Source of the DNA: Branchinecta lynchi | Lineage: Eukaryota > Arthropoda > Branchiopoda > Anostraca > Branchinectidae | DNA: 64,000 nucleotides | Assembly (NCBI GenBank): GCA_023053575.1 | Contig: JAKZAP010000004.1 | Coordinates: 20,083,675 to 20,147,674, forward strand | Direction: 5' to 3' | Part shown: positions 21,779 to 32,683 of the stretch, in pieces | Layout of the letters: every line of letters begins with the position of its first letter | Numbering within the stretch: position 1 is the first letter of the stretch | Position numbers and translations under genes: made by a program | Notes under the pieces: generated by a model | Seen by the model: only the letters and a program-made list of their open reading frames with translations | Told to the model about the DNA's origin: nothing | Databases searched by the model: none

Positions 21779-21915
21779 AACAAGACTAAAGGTTTCGATG
21801 GGATCCCAAAAATTTTAATGTTTATCAGACTTCTTGATCCAGACAATCAAATCTTGTACATTTCCAAGTCTTCGTAGACCCCTTTAACATTTTTGCTATT
21901 TATCCATAAGCAACC
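21779..21915 (-). mobile_element. Family A right-end fragment, inverted
   Basis: Opens with AACAAGACTAAAGGTTTCGA, then GGGATCCCAAAAA and TTGATCCAGACAATCAAATC. Internal units are missing. Confidence 0.65.
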
Positions 21916-21983
21916 GCTTGAATATGTAGCCTACAACAAAAATGTTACCATTTTGAAGTTTTTTGCTTACGGGCTACTTTAGT

Positions 21984-22348
21984 ACACCCGCTGAGTAACC
22001 CCTCACTTATCCATTACATCTTTTTTTCCAGTGAGTAACCCCTCCCTTGCCAAGTACACCTTTTTTCAGTGAGCCACCCCTCACTTACCCAGTTCAGCCT
22101 TCTTTCAGTGAGTAGCCCCTCGCGTACCCTAGCAGTTCCCTCTTTGGTACACCATGAATCAACCCCCTCGCTTGGCTCATCCAAGTGCTAACCCCTCGAG
22201 TACTCCTTTAACGGGTACACACAATTCCTAACCCCTCGCGTGCACCTGGAACTGTTTCCCGAGTACCTGGGACCGGCTCACTGAGCAACCCCTCACTTAT
22301 CCAGTACATCTTTTTCCAGTGAGCAACCCCTCCCTTAACATGTACACC
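21984..22348 (+). repeat. Degenerate minisatellite (CAGTGAGYAACCCCTC)
   Basis: At least eight imperfect units of about 35-45 bp with the core GAGTAACCCCTCACTTA, then GTACA and TTTTTCAGT. The array resumes at 23518-23545 after a family A element, so that element inserted into the array. Confidence 0.75.
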
Positions 22349-23517
22349 TTTTTGGGATCCCAAAACGTAAGTGGAGGGATACCTATGACATCGCAAAAGT
22401 TGTCCGTCTGTCCGTCCGTCTGTAAGCACGATAACTCTCGAAGGGAATGAGATATTTTGATGAAACTTGGTGTGGGCATTCCTTGGGGCATCAGACCAGT
22501 CAAGTTCGTAGATGGGCTTTGTAGCATTTAGGGGTGGGGAGGGGGTTCAAATTAAGGGGCAAACAAAATATTTTGAAACAGCTAATGCGATAGTCGATTG
22601 AGGGGTAAGAAGACATGTTGAACAAGATGGTGAAAACCATTTTGTCATCGGCCAAGTAGTTCGCCCGGAATCCGGCCAAAACTGGAAAGTTTGTTAAAAG
22701 TAAAAGTTTTATTTGAAGTTGATTAGATGTTCGATTTAGGGGTAGGAAGACATGCTGAAGACGATGGTGAAAACCATTTTCTCGACGGACAAGTAGTACG
22801 CCCGGAATCCTACCGAAACCGGAAAGTTTGTTAAAATTAGAAGTTTTATTTCGAGTTGATTAGATGTTCGATTTAAGGCAAGAAGACATGTTGAAAACTT
22901 ATGTGAAAACAATTTTCTACCCGGACATGTAGTTCGCCCCTCAATCCGGCGAAAACCTGAAAGCTGGTTAAAAGTAAAAGTTTAATCTGAAGTTGATTTA
23001 ATGTTTGATTTATGGGTAAAAAGACATGGCGAACATGATGGTGAAAATCATTTTCTCGCTGGACAATTAGTTCGCCAGGAATCCGGCCAAAACCGGAAAA
23101 TTTGTTAAAAGCAAAAGTTCGAGTAGATGACAGATTAAGGGGTAAGAAGGGAGGCTGAGTCGGTTTATGACAATGGTTTTTTACCCGGACATATAATTTT
23201 TCCGGAATCCGGTTGTAACCGGATTTTTTTTTAAGTCAAACTTTTATTCAAAGTTGATTAAATGTTCTTTATAGGGATAAGGAGATACGCTGGTTTTGCT
23301 TCTGTATTTTTTTTGTTTGCTGGGCTAGTAGTTCGCTCGGAAATTGGCAGGAAGTCTCGGTCAGTATCGTCAAATAGATATGGTTTATAGAGGTATATCT
23401 GAACTTGGTTTTCTCTGATGATTAGCCTGTCCAAGGCTGGATCTGGCGAAGACAAGATTCGATTGTCTGAATCAAATATTATATTTTTGGGATCCCATCG
23501 ACACCTTTGGTCTTGTT
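22349..23517 (+). mobile_element. Family A element, complete (about 6 internal units)
   Basis: One of the longest copies. The left end TTTTTGGGATCCCAAAACG follows ...GTACACC; the right end GGGATCCCATCGACACC, GGTCTTGTT runs into CAGTGAGCAACCCC. An uninterrupted minisatellite unit reads ACACCTTTTTTCAGTGAG, so the element sits between T residues with no target duplication longer than one or two T. About six internal units make it roughly 1.17 kb. Confidence 0.85.
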
Positions 23518-23735
23518 CAGTGAGCAACCCCTCAGTTATTCCTACAATTCCTACCATTTCCTACAATCACACATTAGATGTTGCAAACACTCTCGCTCTC
23601 CACACATCGGGCAGAAGTAAGGACCAATTCTCCCAATCGGCCTACCCGTGTATCTCCTCCTATCTCCCAGCGGTAAAATATCAGCACGCGTGCTAATTAA
23701 TAATTCAATTCCTCCCTATCGAAACCCGCTATAAA
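23518..23735. other. End of minisatellite, then no recognisable feature
   Basis: The first 28 bp belong to the minisatellite. The rest shows no coding or repeat signal. Confidence 0.4.
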
Positions 23736-23737
23736 AT

Positions 23738-24258
23738 AAACACATTCACCGTACCGTAGTTAATACGCGTGACGTCACGGATTCTGACTTAATGGCGTCA
23801 AGCCCGATGAAAAATGTGCAACCTGTGTTGTTGTTTTGATAGTTGTACGAAAAAGTTGCATGTATTCATACGTAATTGTACTGAATACTATCATTGAGTG
23901 TCCCTACGACTGGACCAATCTTAAGCAGTAGAATCCAGTAGCATCCTGTCCTACTAGGCTAATAGTAGCATGTAGCGGTGACAGTTACTACCGTATTTTA
24001 CTATGTGTATGTGTACTATTAAAACTCGGCACGCTGATACGAATTTTTCCATTTTCGGCAAAATATCGTGCCACGGACGAATCGGACCAAGCTCGTCACA
24101 GAGATCGTAGTTACCAAGCTTACTACGCTCCCGAGCGTGGTAAACAAATAGTAAGTATTAGTTACTAGGTTGGAACGGTCAGCGTAGTAACTTTTCACGA
24201 GGTTGGAACAAAAATAGTAACTAATAGTTACTGTTGTTAGAAGGGTGGAATACGCTCT
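23738..24258 (+). mobile_element. MITE family D, copy 1, with a family C insertion
   Basis: Shares GACGTCACGGATTCTG, GTGCCACGG, GAGATCGTAGTTACC, AGGTTGGAACGGTCAG and GGGTGGAATACGCTCT with copies at 35385-35570 and 50414-50728. A family C fragment (23828-24029) sits inside, splitting the left third from the rest. Confidence 0.6.
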
Positions 24259-24529
24259 AAAAAATTGTTGGGCGATGTGTGAGTTAGTGTTACTTGCGTT
24301 CGAGGGGAGGGGGGAGGGATTCACTTGAATCTAAAGCAAATTCGACTTCGGTGTGAAATTAAAATTTATACGCTACGCCAGGATTCAGGACCTTGTTTCA
24401 TGGAATTAGAAGGATCTTGTTTCGTGGAGTGAGAAAAGCTTGCTCTTTCTATTCAGTTTAGCCTTAAATCGATCCCATTGTTTGGAGTACACTAAAGATA
24501 GGCACGGCATGGCGCACAAGGCTCGAGTA

Positions 24530-24740
24530 AAACAAGACCAAAGGTTTCGATGGGATCCCAAAAATTCAAAATTTGATCCAGACAATTGGGTCTTGTCTTC
24601 GCCAGATCCAGTCTTCCGTAGACTCCTTGAACAATTTTACTATTAAAATTCAGAAACAGATTAAGGCCAAATAGCTAATCATCTGAGAAAAACAAAGTTC
24701 AGATATGGATTCAGCATGTGTGTTTACCATAAAACCTCGA
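24530..24740 (-). mobile_element. Family A right-end fragment, inverted
   Basis: AACAAGACCAAAGGTTTCGA, GGGATCCCAAAAATTC, GATCCAGACAATTGGGTC and AGCTAATCATCTGAGAAA, then truncated. The upstream flank GGCACGGCATGGCGCAC resembles the ends of element G at 26265-27663. Confidence 0.7.
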
Positions 24741-24744
24741 ATCT

Positions 24745-25195
24745 CCCTGGATTCACCGTCACAAAGCCGCGTGTATGGGTTCTCTGAAAAAACGATTGCC
24801 TTGGGAAAGAAAGACTACGATTGACTGAAAATTGTCTCAGATTCGTTTTTTCTTAGAAAGTGATGCCATTCCCGGGAGTCCAACTGCCGTAAAAATGCTT
24901 GCGTTTGCCAGAAAATGGGCTATTGTTTGTCCAAGAGATTGGAGCTAGGGAAGACTTTGTACGAGGTGAAGCTTGACACTGACATCGGCAAGTAATTATT
25001 TCAGTCCGTCCACCTCCTAATTTGGTTCGTTAAACAAATTAATGTGTTAGTTCACAGGTAGCAAATTCCGGACGAGGTCTAAGTTTACTAGTGGAGATCC
25101 ACACATTTGGTTAGCGATTTTCTCGTGTTTGAAACTGCGTACCGTTAATTGTCATGCTGGGGCTAATGGTGTGGCCAGATAAGCGAAAGGTGTCA
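24745..25195. other. No recognisable feature
   Basis: About 450 bp without coding or repeat signal. Confidence 0.3.
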
Positions 25196-25197
25196 TT

Positions 25198-26174
25198 ATT
25201 TTTGGGATCCCAAAACGCAAGTGGAGGGATACCTATGATTTCGTAAAAGTTGTCCGCCTGTCCGTCCGTCTGTGAGCACGATATCTCTCGAAGTGAATGA
25301 AATATTTTGATAAAACTTGGTGTGAGGATTCTCCGAGGCAAGGGACAGGTCAGGTTTGTAGATGGGTCATGTAGCCCTACATTTAGGGGTTGGGGGAGGG
25401 GTTTCAGATTAAGAGGCGAACAAGATATTTCTTAATAGCTAATGAGATAGTCGAATTAGAGATAAGGAGATATGCTGAACACAAATGTGAAAATCATTAT
25501 CTCGCCGGACAAGTAGTTCGTCCGGAATCCGGCCGAAACCGAAAAGCTAGTTAAAAGTAAAAGTTGTATTTGAAGTTGATTAGATGTTCGATTAGGGGTA
25601 AGAAGATATGCTGAACATTTACATGAAAATCATTTCCTTGTCGCAAAAGTAGTTCGCCTGGAATCCGGCCAGAACCGGAACATTTGTTAAAAGTAAAAGT
25701 TATATCTGAAGATAATTAGATGTTTGATAGAAGGGCAAGAAGACATGCTGATTTTTTATATGACAATCATTTTCTACCCGGACATATAGTTCGTCCGGAA
25801 TCCGGGGAAAACCGGATAATTTCTTAAAAGTTAAAGTTTTATTTGAAGTTGATTAGAGGTTCGATATAAGGGTAAGGTGATTTGCTGAATTAGTTTTGGC
25901 CAACATTTGGCTGAAATCGAATATGTGGCAGAAGTATAAGACAGGGAAGTTTCGATCAATTTTGTCGAAGTGGATATGACGAATAGGTGTAAATACACAT
26001 GCTGATCCATACCTGAACTTTGTTTTCTCAGATGATTGGGAAATGGCCTTATTCTTTTTCTAAATTTTAATACTAAAAATCTTCAAGGAGTCTGGCGAAG
26101 ACCGGATATTTTCGACCAATTGTCTGGATCAAATATTAAAATTTGGGGATCCCATCGAAACCTTTGGTCTTGTT
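25198..26174 (+). mobile_element. Family A element (4 internal units)
   Basis: Left end TTTTTGGGATCCCAAAACGC; right end GGGATCCCATCGAAACC, GGTCTTGTT. About four CATGCTGAA-type units lie between. Confidence 0.8.
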
Positions 26175-26264
26175 AAATAAGCCACACTAAACTAATCATT
26201 TCAAGTGTGTGCTGCTTGTGTCAGATATGCAGATATATTGGCTCACAACGGATCACCACAGATT

Positions 26265-27663
26265 GGGATCGAGTAAAAAGAAGCACGGCACGGCACGACA
26301 GTGTAGGAGGCACGAGACTAAAAAGAGGCACGAAAACTAAAGGGGTCCTTTCAGGCTTAGCAGTGAGGGGCAGGAACAATGATCTAACATGCCTTCTTAG
26401 GCTGTGGAGTTACGAGCTCTCACTTACTTGTTTACTTCTGTTATTTAACTCTAATATCTTTTTGGGATCCGAAAGAGTAAGTGGAGGGATGCCTACGACA
26501 TCGCAAAAGTTGTCCGTCCGTCAGCCCGTCTGTCCGTCCGTCCGTCCGTCTGTTAGCACGATACCTCTCGAAGGGAATGAGATATTTTGATGAAACTTGG
26601 TGTGGGGATTCTTTGGGTCAAGAGTAAGAGTGAGTTCGTAGATGGGCTTTGTAGCCCTATTTTTAGGGGTGGAGGCGGGGGTTTAAATTGAGGGGCAAGC
26701 AAAATATGTGTAAATAGCTAATGGGACAGTCGCTTATGAGGTAAGAAGACATGCTGAACACGATAGTAAAAACCATTTTCTAGCCGGACAAGTAGTTTGC
26801 CCAGAATCCGGCTAAAACCGGAAAGTTTGTTAAAATTAAAATTTTTATTTGAAGTTGCTTAGATGTTAGATTTAGAGGTAAGGAAACATGCTGAGCACGA
26901 TGGTGAAAACCATTTTTTTCCGGACAAGTAGTTAGCTCGAAATCCGGCTAAAACCGGAAAGTCTGTCAAAAGTAAAAGTTTTATTTGAAGTTGCTTAGAT
27001 GTTCGGTTTAGGGGTAGGAAGGCATGCTAAACAGGATGGTGAAAACCATTTTCTTGCCGGGCAAGTAGTGTCCCGCAATCCGGCCAAAACGGGAAAATTG
27101 TTAAAAGTATTTGTGGTTGATTAGATATCCGATTTAGGGGTAAGAAGAGATGATGAATCCCTGTATGACGATCATTTTTCATCCGGACATATAGTTCGCC
27201 CGGAATCCAGCAGGAACCGGAAAATTTGTTATAAATTAAATTTTAATTTGAAGTTGATTAGATATTCGATATAGGTGAAACAAGATACGCTGAGTTCGTT
27301 ATTTAGCTTTCTTTTTTTTTGCCGGACAAGTAGTTCCGGAATTCGGCCGAAACCGGGAAATTGGCAGAAGTAAGGCAGAAAGTTTTTGTCAAAACAGATA
27401 TGACTTATAGGGGTAAACACAAATATGCTGAATCCATTTCCGAACTTGGTTTTCTTAGATGATGAACTTTTTGGCCTTAATCTGTTTCTGAAGTTTAATA
27501 GTAAAAATGTTCACCTGGTGAAGACTGGATCTGGCGAAGACAAGACCCAATTGTCTGGATCAAATACTGAATATTTGGGATCCCATAGAAACCTTTGGTC
27601 TTGTTAATACTCGTGCCTCCTGCGCTATGCCGTGCCGTGCCGTACCTCTTTTTAGTCGATCCC
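26265..27663. mobile_element. Element G, palindromic MITE split by a family A element
   Basis: Left end GGGATCGAGTAAAAAGAAG, then GCACGGCACGGCACGAC; right end GCCGTGCCGTGCCGTAC, CTCTTTTTAGTCGATCCC. The ends are inverted copies. The flanks CCACAGATT (26256-26264) and GTGCAGATT (27664-27672) could be a decayed 8-9-bp target duplication. The termini GGGATCGACTAAAA also open the H elements at 39795 and 59597. A family A copy (26458-27605) occupies most of the interior. Confidence 0.6.
26458..27605 (+). mobile_element. Family A element (about 5 internal units), inside element G
   Basis: Left end TTTTTGGGATCCGAAAGAG, long GTCC/GTCT run at 26512-26552, right end GGGATCCCATAGAAACC, GGTCTTGTT. It lies between the inverted ends of element G. 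Confidence 0.8.
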
Positions 27664-27682
27664 GTGCAGATTTGTTTTATTT

Positions 27683-27825
27683 GGCACTTCCAGCCTCAGG
27701 CTCGTAAACTGAGTGCCGATCGATTTTCCGTTTGTCGGTCCGTCTGTAGCTGTGGTTGAGAAACTACCGGATGAACCAGGAGGGGACCTAAAGTTATTCA
27801 TTTGGATTCTGCCATCCGCAAGGGG
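27683..27825 (+). mobile_element. Family B left-end fragment
   Basis: Starts GGCACTTCCAGCCTCAGGCT and closes GAGTGCC, then CGATCGATTTTCCGTTTGTC and GGTCCGTCTG. Truncated where the J foldback begins. Confidence 0.55.
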
Positions 27826-27832
27826 CAGAGCA

Positions 27833-28019
27833 AAATAACACTAGAGAGTAAGGACAAGACTTGAAAAAGTGACACATTCGAATAGCAGTGACACTAGCAC
27901 CAGTAGCGATAGAGAACGTCCCTACTGAAACTCAATCAGTCGTACACCAGTGCTGGTTCCGATAACTCCATATTCCGAACAAAGCAAACAAATTACAACC
28001 TCCTCTGTTACCTGGATGT
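27833..28019 (+). repeat. Foldback J copy 2, left portion (split by hAT)
   Basis: GCAAAATAACACTAGAGAG, AGCGATAGAGAACGTCCC, CAATCAGTCGTACACCAG and TTCCGATAACTCCATATTC match the J foldback at 949-1560. The right portion resumes at 32966-33125 after the hAT element. Confidence 0.7.
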
Positions 28020-28027
28020 CTGCAGAT
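28020..28027. repeat. 8-bp target duplication CTGCAGAT (left)
   Basis: Identical to 32958-32965. It fits the hAT preference for T at position 2 and A at position 7. Confidence 0.9.
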
Positions 28028-28935
28028 TAGACCCCGGCGCCGCGCCGAATACTAAAATCAGCTGCGTCGCCGGAAAAAGTATCGGCGTTCGGCGGCGCGC
28101 CAGCGCCGCCGAAAATTTTTCGGCGGCGGCGCCGCCGATACGAAATCGGCGCCGCCGCCGGCAGAGGTCGGCGTTTCCGAAAATAAATGCGACCAATATA
28201 GAAAAACACTAAAAAATGGTAAATTTTGGTCGTGTTAGAATACTGGTTCTTCCGGAACGCGCAGCTTCACTTACGAACGAATAGCCACACCATAAGTGCC
28301 ATATCTAAGTACGTAAGCCCGAGAAGGTGTACGTAAGCCCGAGAAAGTCTGAAGAAGTGTGTTATTTTTGCTAATAAAATTTCTTTGTAACTAGCTAGAT
28401 CCTGAGGTTATTATCTTCCTCAGCATGGCTCATCAGATCAGAGCTGAATCACAATAATAAAAATTTCGTTTATTATGGCGAGCTTGCGAAGACCACTCTT
28501 CAGTTCTTTTGCTGAAAGAAATCTCACCGGTTCCCAGCGCGGATGCTTGGGACCGTACGCGTGCAGTACTTGAAGATGGCACTGTCCTTGCCATCTTGGG
28601 AATTGCAGTGCCTAGGATATTCTAGAAAAGGCATTTTTTTCTTATTTTTTAATCAACTAAAATGGGCAATCTCTGCAAAGTGACCAAATAAATATTGACA
28701 CTGATGTACTATCGCCGACACAAAAAACTGACACTTGAAATTCCATAAGGAGGAAATTGGCTCTCGTTAACACTATGGTGTATGCCTTTTCGGAACTTAC
28801 AAAGATATCGTTTATGCATACAGACCAGTTCGCTTATTGTTTACCTGTTTTCCCAAACAGGTAAACTCTGAGGTTCTGAGAGCATTTTCAAGGAGATTTA
28901 CTTTTTCCTTGTGGGATTTCAAGTGTCCGTTTTTT

Positions 28936-29172
28936 ATGGCGGCGACAGTACTACCCCACGAGATCAACAAACAAAGTCTGCCAACGCACAGGTCTGAAGT
29001 TCTGAAAAACAAATATCTCCTGAAACAGAAGAGCCTGACTGTAAATTATGATAGCACACGGGTTTCGTGTGTGAGAGTTCGTGAGTTGAACAGACATTCG
29101 TTCGTTTCATACTTTTCCGTTCGAGCCTATGAGATGTTTGAGCTAATCTTAATAATCGCTCTGACTTCGAAG
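28936..29172 (+). CDS. Possible extra exon inside the hAT element, opposite strand
   Basis: Plus frame opening ATGGCGGCGACAG (MAATVLPHEINKQSL) and reaching IALTSK at a consensus donor AAG|GTAAGT (29172/29173). About 79 codons, 3' of the transposase stop and opposite to it. I do not recognise a domain. It may be a captured host exon or chance. A perfect 12-bp-stem hairpin (28839-28866) lies just upstream. Confidence 0.25.
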
Positions 29173-29594
29173 GTAAGTAAAACAAAGAAAAAAGGAATCG
29201 ACTTCGATTCTACAGATAGCAACTCGACTCTCAACCCCGCGTCCGGACGTGCCCAGTCGCAATTTGAGTCCAAAAAGAAACAAAAACTAAAAGTAACCTT
29301 TGCTGTAAAACTGACAAACTAGAAAACTTATTCAGCTTCAACTACGCGGTAGTGGCTTACACACAAAAGCTCAAATCAAGCCCCAGATTCATTCAGGGCC
29401 AAAGACTATTACTACTGATCACAATGATACCATCACAGTGCACAAGATCCAGATTGCACAAATCAGACTGACCAAAAATCAACACAAAAAAAAGCCCTCG
29501 ACTTTAGTTCTGTGGCAATGGTAAGTGAGTAAGGAAATATTCAGATCATCGATCGGATCCCTTCACGGAGAAGGATCGCGGTTTTCACAGATAG

Positions 29595-30943
29595 CTACGG
29601 TATTTGAGGATCTTCGAGCGATTTGCAGAGATCATAATTATCATGTACAAACTGGATGAAATTGACCCTGTGAGGAGCAATCATCGCTCGTTTATGACTC
29701 AAAATGATGCCCGTGATTGAAAAAGATCTTTCCGCACTGGCACTTGTGGCAGAAAGGGACAACTTTTTGCGAGCTAGTGCGGCAATCCAAGGGATTTGGC
29801 CAGAGTATGTCCTCCAAAATTCGAGTGCGCTCCAGGGTTTGCTTCTTGCGCTTTCACTTGCAAGCGTCAGGTACAGATCGATTTGGCGCCGAATTATTTC
29901 ATCATGAGCGTCGGAGTCAGACGACGCAGCTGACGCAAACCTCTTGGCAAGGGTTCTTACCCTACTCTGTCGTGGTTTCTTGGAACAGGGTTCATCAGTT
30001 TCAGAGGCGCAATCTTCGTCACTATTCGGTTCAACATTGGCAACTACAACTTGTTTGGCTTCAGGACTTTCGTCACAGAACACAGCAATATCACAGGCTT
30101 TAACATTATTTTTCACAGCATGGTAGAGGAACTCTCGCTTCGAGATATCTTTCACACTAAGATGTTCATCTATTTCTTTAATCTGAAACACCTGAAAGTC
30201 TAGAAGAGCGGCTAAAACCATGTCATCGTCACGCGGCATTCGGTATTCATATTTTGTCGCTAAACATCTTTTCAGCTCCTGGATAGGAAAGCTGTCGTCA
30301 TCGGAAATCTCGAGCTTTTCTCTAAGTACAGCCCTGAACAGAAGAGCAAGACTAAGCGTTGGATACTGCTCACCTTCCAGAGTTTCAACCGCTTCAGCAA
30401 AGCTGCCTAGCAGCTTGTTGAGTTCTGTGAGAAGGTTAAGTTCGTCGTCGTCAAATATTAGCTCGCGTTTTCCCAATCTACCAAGGAGGATGTTGACAGC
30501 AGATATGTGGCTTTTCAAGCTTTTCAGCATCAGGTAAGTGGCACTCCAACGTGTTGGCAAATCACGGGACAAACTTCGCGGCTGAATAAACGTTGGAGGC
30601 GGTGTGCTTTGAAGCTCAGACGCTACCTGATAAACTGGGATGCTTTCGTCAGCTTCTAAAATCTCTGCAACTTGCGAAATAGATTCAACTACAAAAAAGT
30701 CTTCTGACCTCAAATCAGCAATCTCTTTTCCAAGTTCTGCTCCTCTGTACACAAGGCTTTTGACGATTTCTCGACTTTTGATTACAAGGTTCTGAACCTC
30801 CGCAACCTTGGAAATCCCATCCACTGTTATAAGGTTGTGGAGACCATGGGCCAAACAATCCCTCGAACCTGACTCGCTTCTGTCAAGGTAGCATGCCTTC
30901 ACAATATTTGCACCTCTGTCGTGAACCAGAGTAAGATGCTTGC
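29595..30943 (-). CDS. hAT transposase, exon 2 (catalytic core and dimerisation domain)
   Basis: Cut-and-paste transposase of the hAT superfamily (RNase H-like fold). It follows acceptor TTTTTTCTGCAG (AG at 30945-30944). The first two bases complete the split Gly codon from exon 1, then KHLTLVHDRGANIVKAC, holding the second catalytic Asp region, then CLAHGLHNLI. The C-terminal hAT dimerisation region is clear: WSALEFWRTYSGQIPW, LSATSASAERSFS (conserved Glu) and HKRAMIAPHRV. Stop at 29595-29597. This part has 448 residues and no internal stop. Confidence 0.9.
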
Positions 30944-31786
30944 CTGCAGAAAAAACATAAAAATAAAATAAACAATGCTGATCCCCGCTAGTTATGGTCT
31001 CTCTTTAATAGTTTTTCGACCTTTGCAGAATTACAGAAGAACTGCAACTAGCTTACTGCTAGTGATTTACTGTCAAATAGCCAGAAGAAAAACAACAACT
31101 CAAAACTGCAGGCAAAATGTTGCGCCTCTCTAGATGAAGAGGAGACAGGTAGAGACAGATACCACAAACAGTATGTCCCAGACTCCCGGTTACTGTACTG
31201 TGCCGAAGACTTCACAAAAAGCTGAAAATCTACATTCTGTTTATCAAAATATAACACAATTCTATATAATACATTGTACAGATTAGGTTGTTCTGCACAA
31301 GTTTTAGCTTAGCCTCCCATGTGTTAACTACCTGATGGGCTAAGAAAAGGATTAGGCGACAGTTTTGTTATAAATAAAGACCCTTGAAACTTAAATATTT
31401 TCTGGTTCTGATTCTGAAAAATCTTTGTAGAGGTGCTTGAGGCAATCTGACATGTGCATGAAGCAGGTGCAGAGGTAGAAGCTCATCTGAATTTAACATG
31501 GGCTTTCATGGTTAAACTGGTATGCTCACCCCATTACTTTCCAGATTGCCTCAAGCACTTGAACTAACTAGTTATGCCCTGGTTTTTTCACTTTGTCTAA
31601 GAAGAACAGGTAAGCGAATCCTTTAGGCTATTAACTCAAAATCAATCATTAACTGATGATCAAGTGATGTGATAAGCTCTGGATTAACTAATATGATACT
31701 TTTGTAGTTTTTTTTTTTCAGAAAAAGTTCAGCTAAAATGGCAGAGCTTGTGTATTCAGAATTACAAATAAAATATGAGTACATAC
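30944..31786 (-). other. Intron of the hAT transposase
   Basis: 843 bp with GTATGT donor and TTTTTTCTGCAG acceptor on the minus strand, phase 1. Stops in all frames. Confidence 0.75.
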
Positions 31787-32471
31787 CTTCTATTCCGAAA
31801 AGCTTCATGCATGCTCTGAATTCTTTTCTAATATTTTCTGCTGTATGTTTCTCTGCATTCAGACATGATGTTGTCAGAGTCACACCTTTCATTTGAAACT
31901 TCGAATCCAGGTACACAAGTCTGTGACATTGGTATCCAAGGCGCCTGTGGCCATCAGTCCAAATATCAATAGCTAAAGTTCCTGCTCCATCCATGATCTC
32001 TTTGGGATCAGTAACCAGATTTTTAATCAGAGAGAAAGATTTATCATAAATGTCCTGTAGGGCACTTTTCGCCAGTGTTCTTTCAGATGGAATATCATTT
32101 TTGCCATTTCCGACAACATCATATTTCTGAAGAAAATCTCTGAAGCCAGGCTGGTTGACTATCCCAAATGGCTGCAGATCCCTACAGCAAAAAAGAGCAA
32201 TATCTCGTCCAAAGAGGTGCTTTTTAGATGTAGACATCTGAAGAGAAGAGCGTTGCTTCTTTTTTGGAACAAAAAAATCAGACACTTTTGAATTCTCTGT
32301 CTTAGCTGGGACTTTGCTTCCACTCTCTTTGTCTTTAACTTGAGCTGCTTGCTCCTTTTCCAGGTAAAAAGTTTTCTGGACTGTCTCTTCGTTGGCATGG
32401 GCAGCTTTTAGATGCAAAACCATATTTGTTGTGCTGACAGAGTTTTTGTAACGTATGATACACGAATACAC
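31787..32471 (-). CDS. hAT transposase, exon 1 main frame
   Basis: Reads the second half of a BED-type zinc finger (SVSTTNMVLHLKAAH), a linker, and the start of the catalytic domain with AIDIWTDGHRRLGYQCHR (first Asp). It ends in FGIEG at donor GAAG|GTATGT (31787/31786), phase 1, matching exon 2. The frame continues open past the donor to 31623, but only the splice gives the standard hAT continuation. The upstream in-frame codon is TAA, so the true N-terminus lies in another frame (see 32455-32683). Confidence 0.85.
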
Positions 32472-32683
32472 TTTTTAAGGGGAGCATTTTTGTCCACTTT
32501 TTGCGACTGATGGAGACACAGTTTGAAATATACAAAGCCAGAGTCAACTACCTTGAGTTCTGCGCCCACACTGCACTGCAGATCTCCAAAAAATTTCCAT
32601 GCATGGCTTTTCCTTGCACTGTTTGTACTGACTTTGAACTTTTCAATTGGCTGATGCCCGAAATCCTTCACAGAAAAGCTCAT
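32455..32683 (-). pseudogene. hAT transposase N-terminus, frameshifted
   Basis: Different frame from exon 1. Starts at MSFSVKDFGHQPIEKF (ATG 32683-32681), continues SARKSHAWKFFGDLQC and KKCIRVSY, then should join SVSTTNMVLHL in the other frame. The shift falls near 32440-32465. The first pair of finger Cys is also damaged (YFKLC where CxxC is usual). So the DNA-binding finger of this copy is probably dead although the catalytic core is open. Confidence 0.7.

Noticed and set aside
26207..26590. Frames ending in SVRPSVST-like peptides (also 4209, 9688, 47585, 58270)
   Set aside because: All are translations of the GTCC/GTCT run and left end of family A; the frame differs between copies and no start is shared.
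28008..28209. Arg/Ala-rich frames at the left end of the hAT element
   Set aside because: They are translations of the GC-rich subterminal repeat, not genes.
29704..30537. Plus-strand frames opposite hAT exon 2
   Set aside because: Mirror images of a well-supported transposase exon.
31623..31786. Unspliced continuation of hAT exon 1
   Set aside because: It runs into a stop without hAT motifs, whereas the splice gives the expected core sequence in phase.
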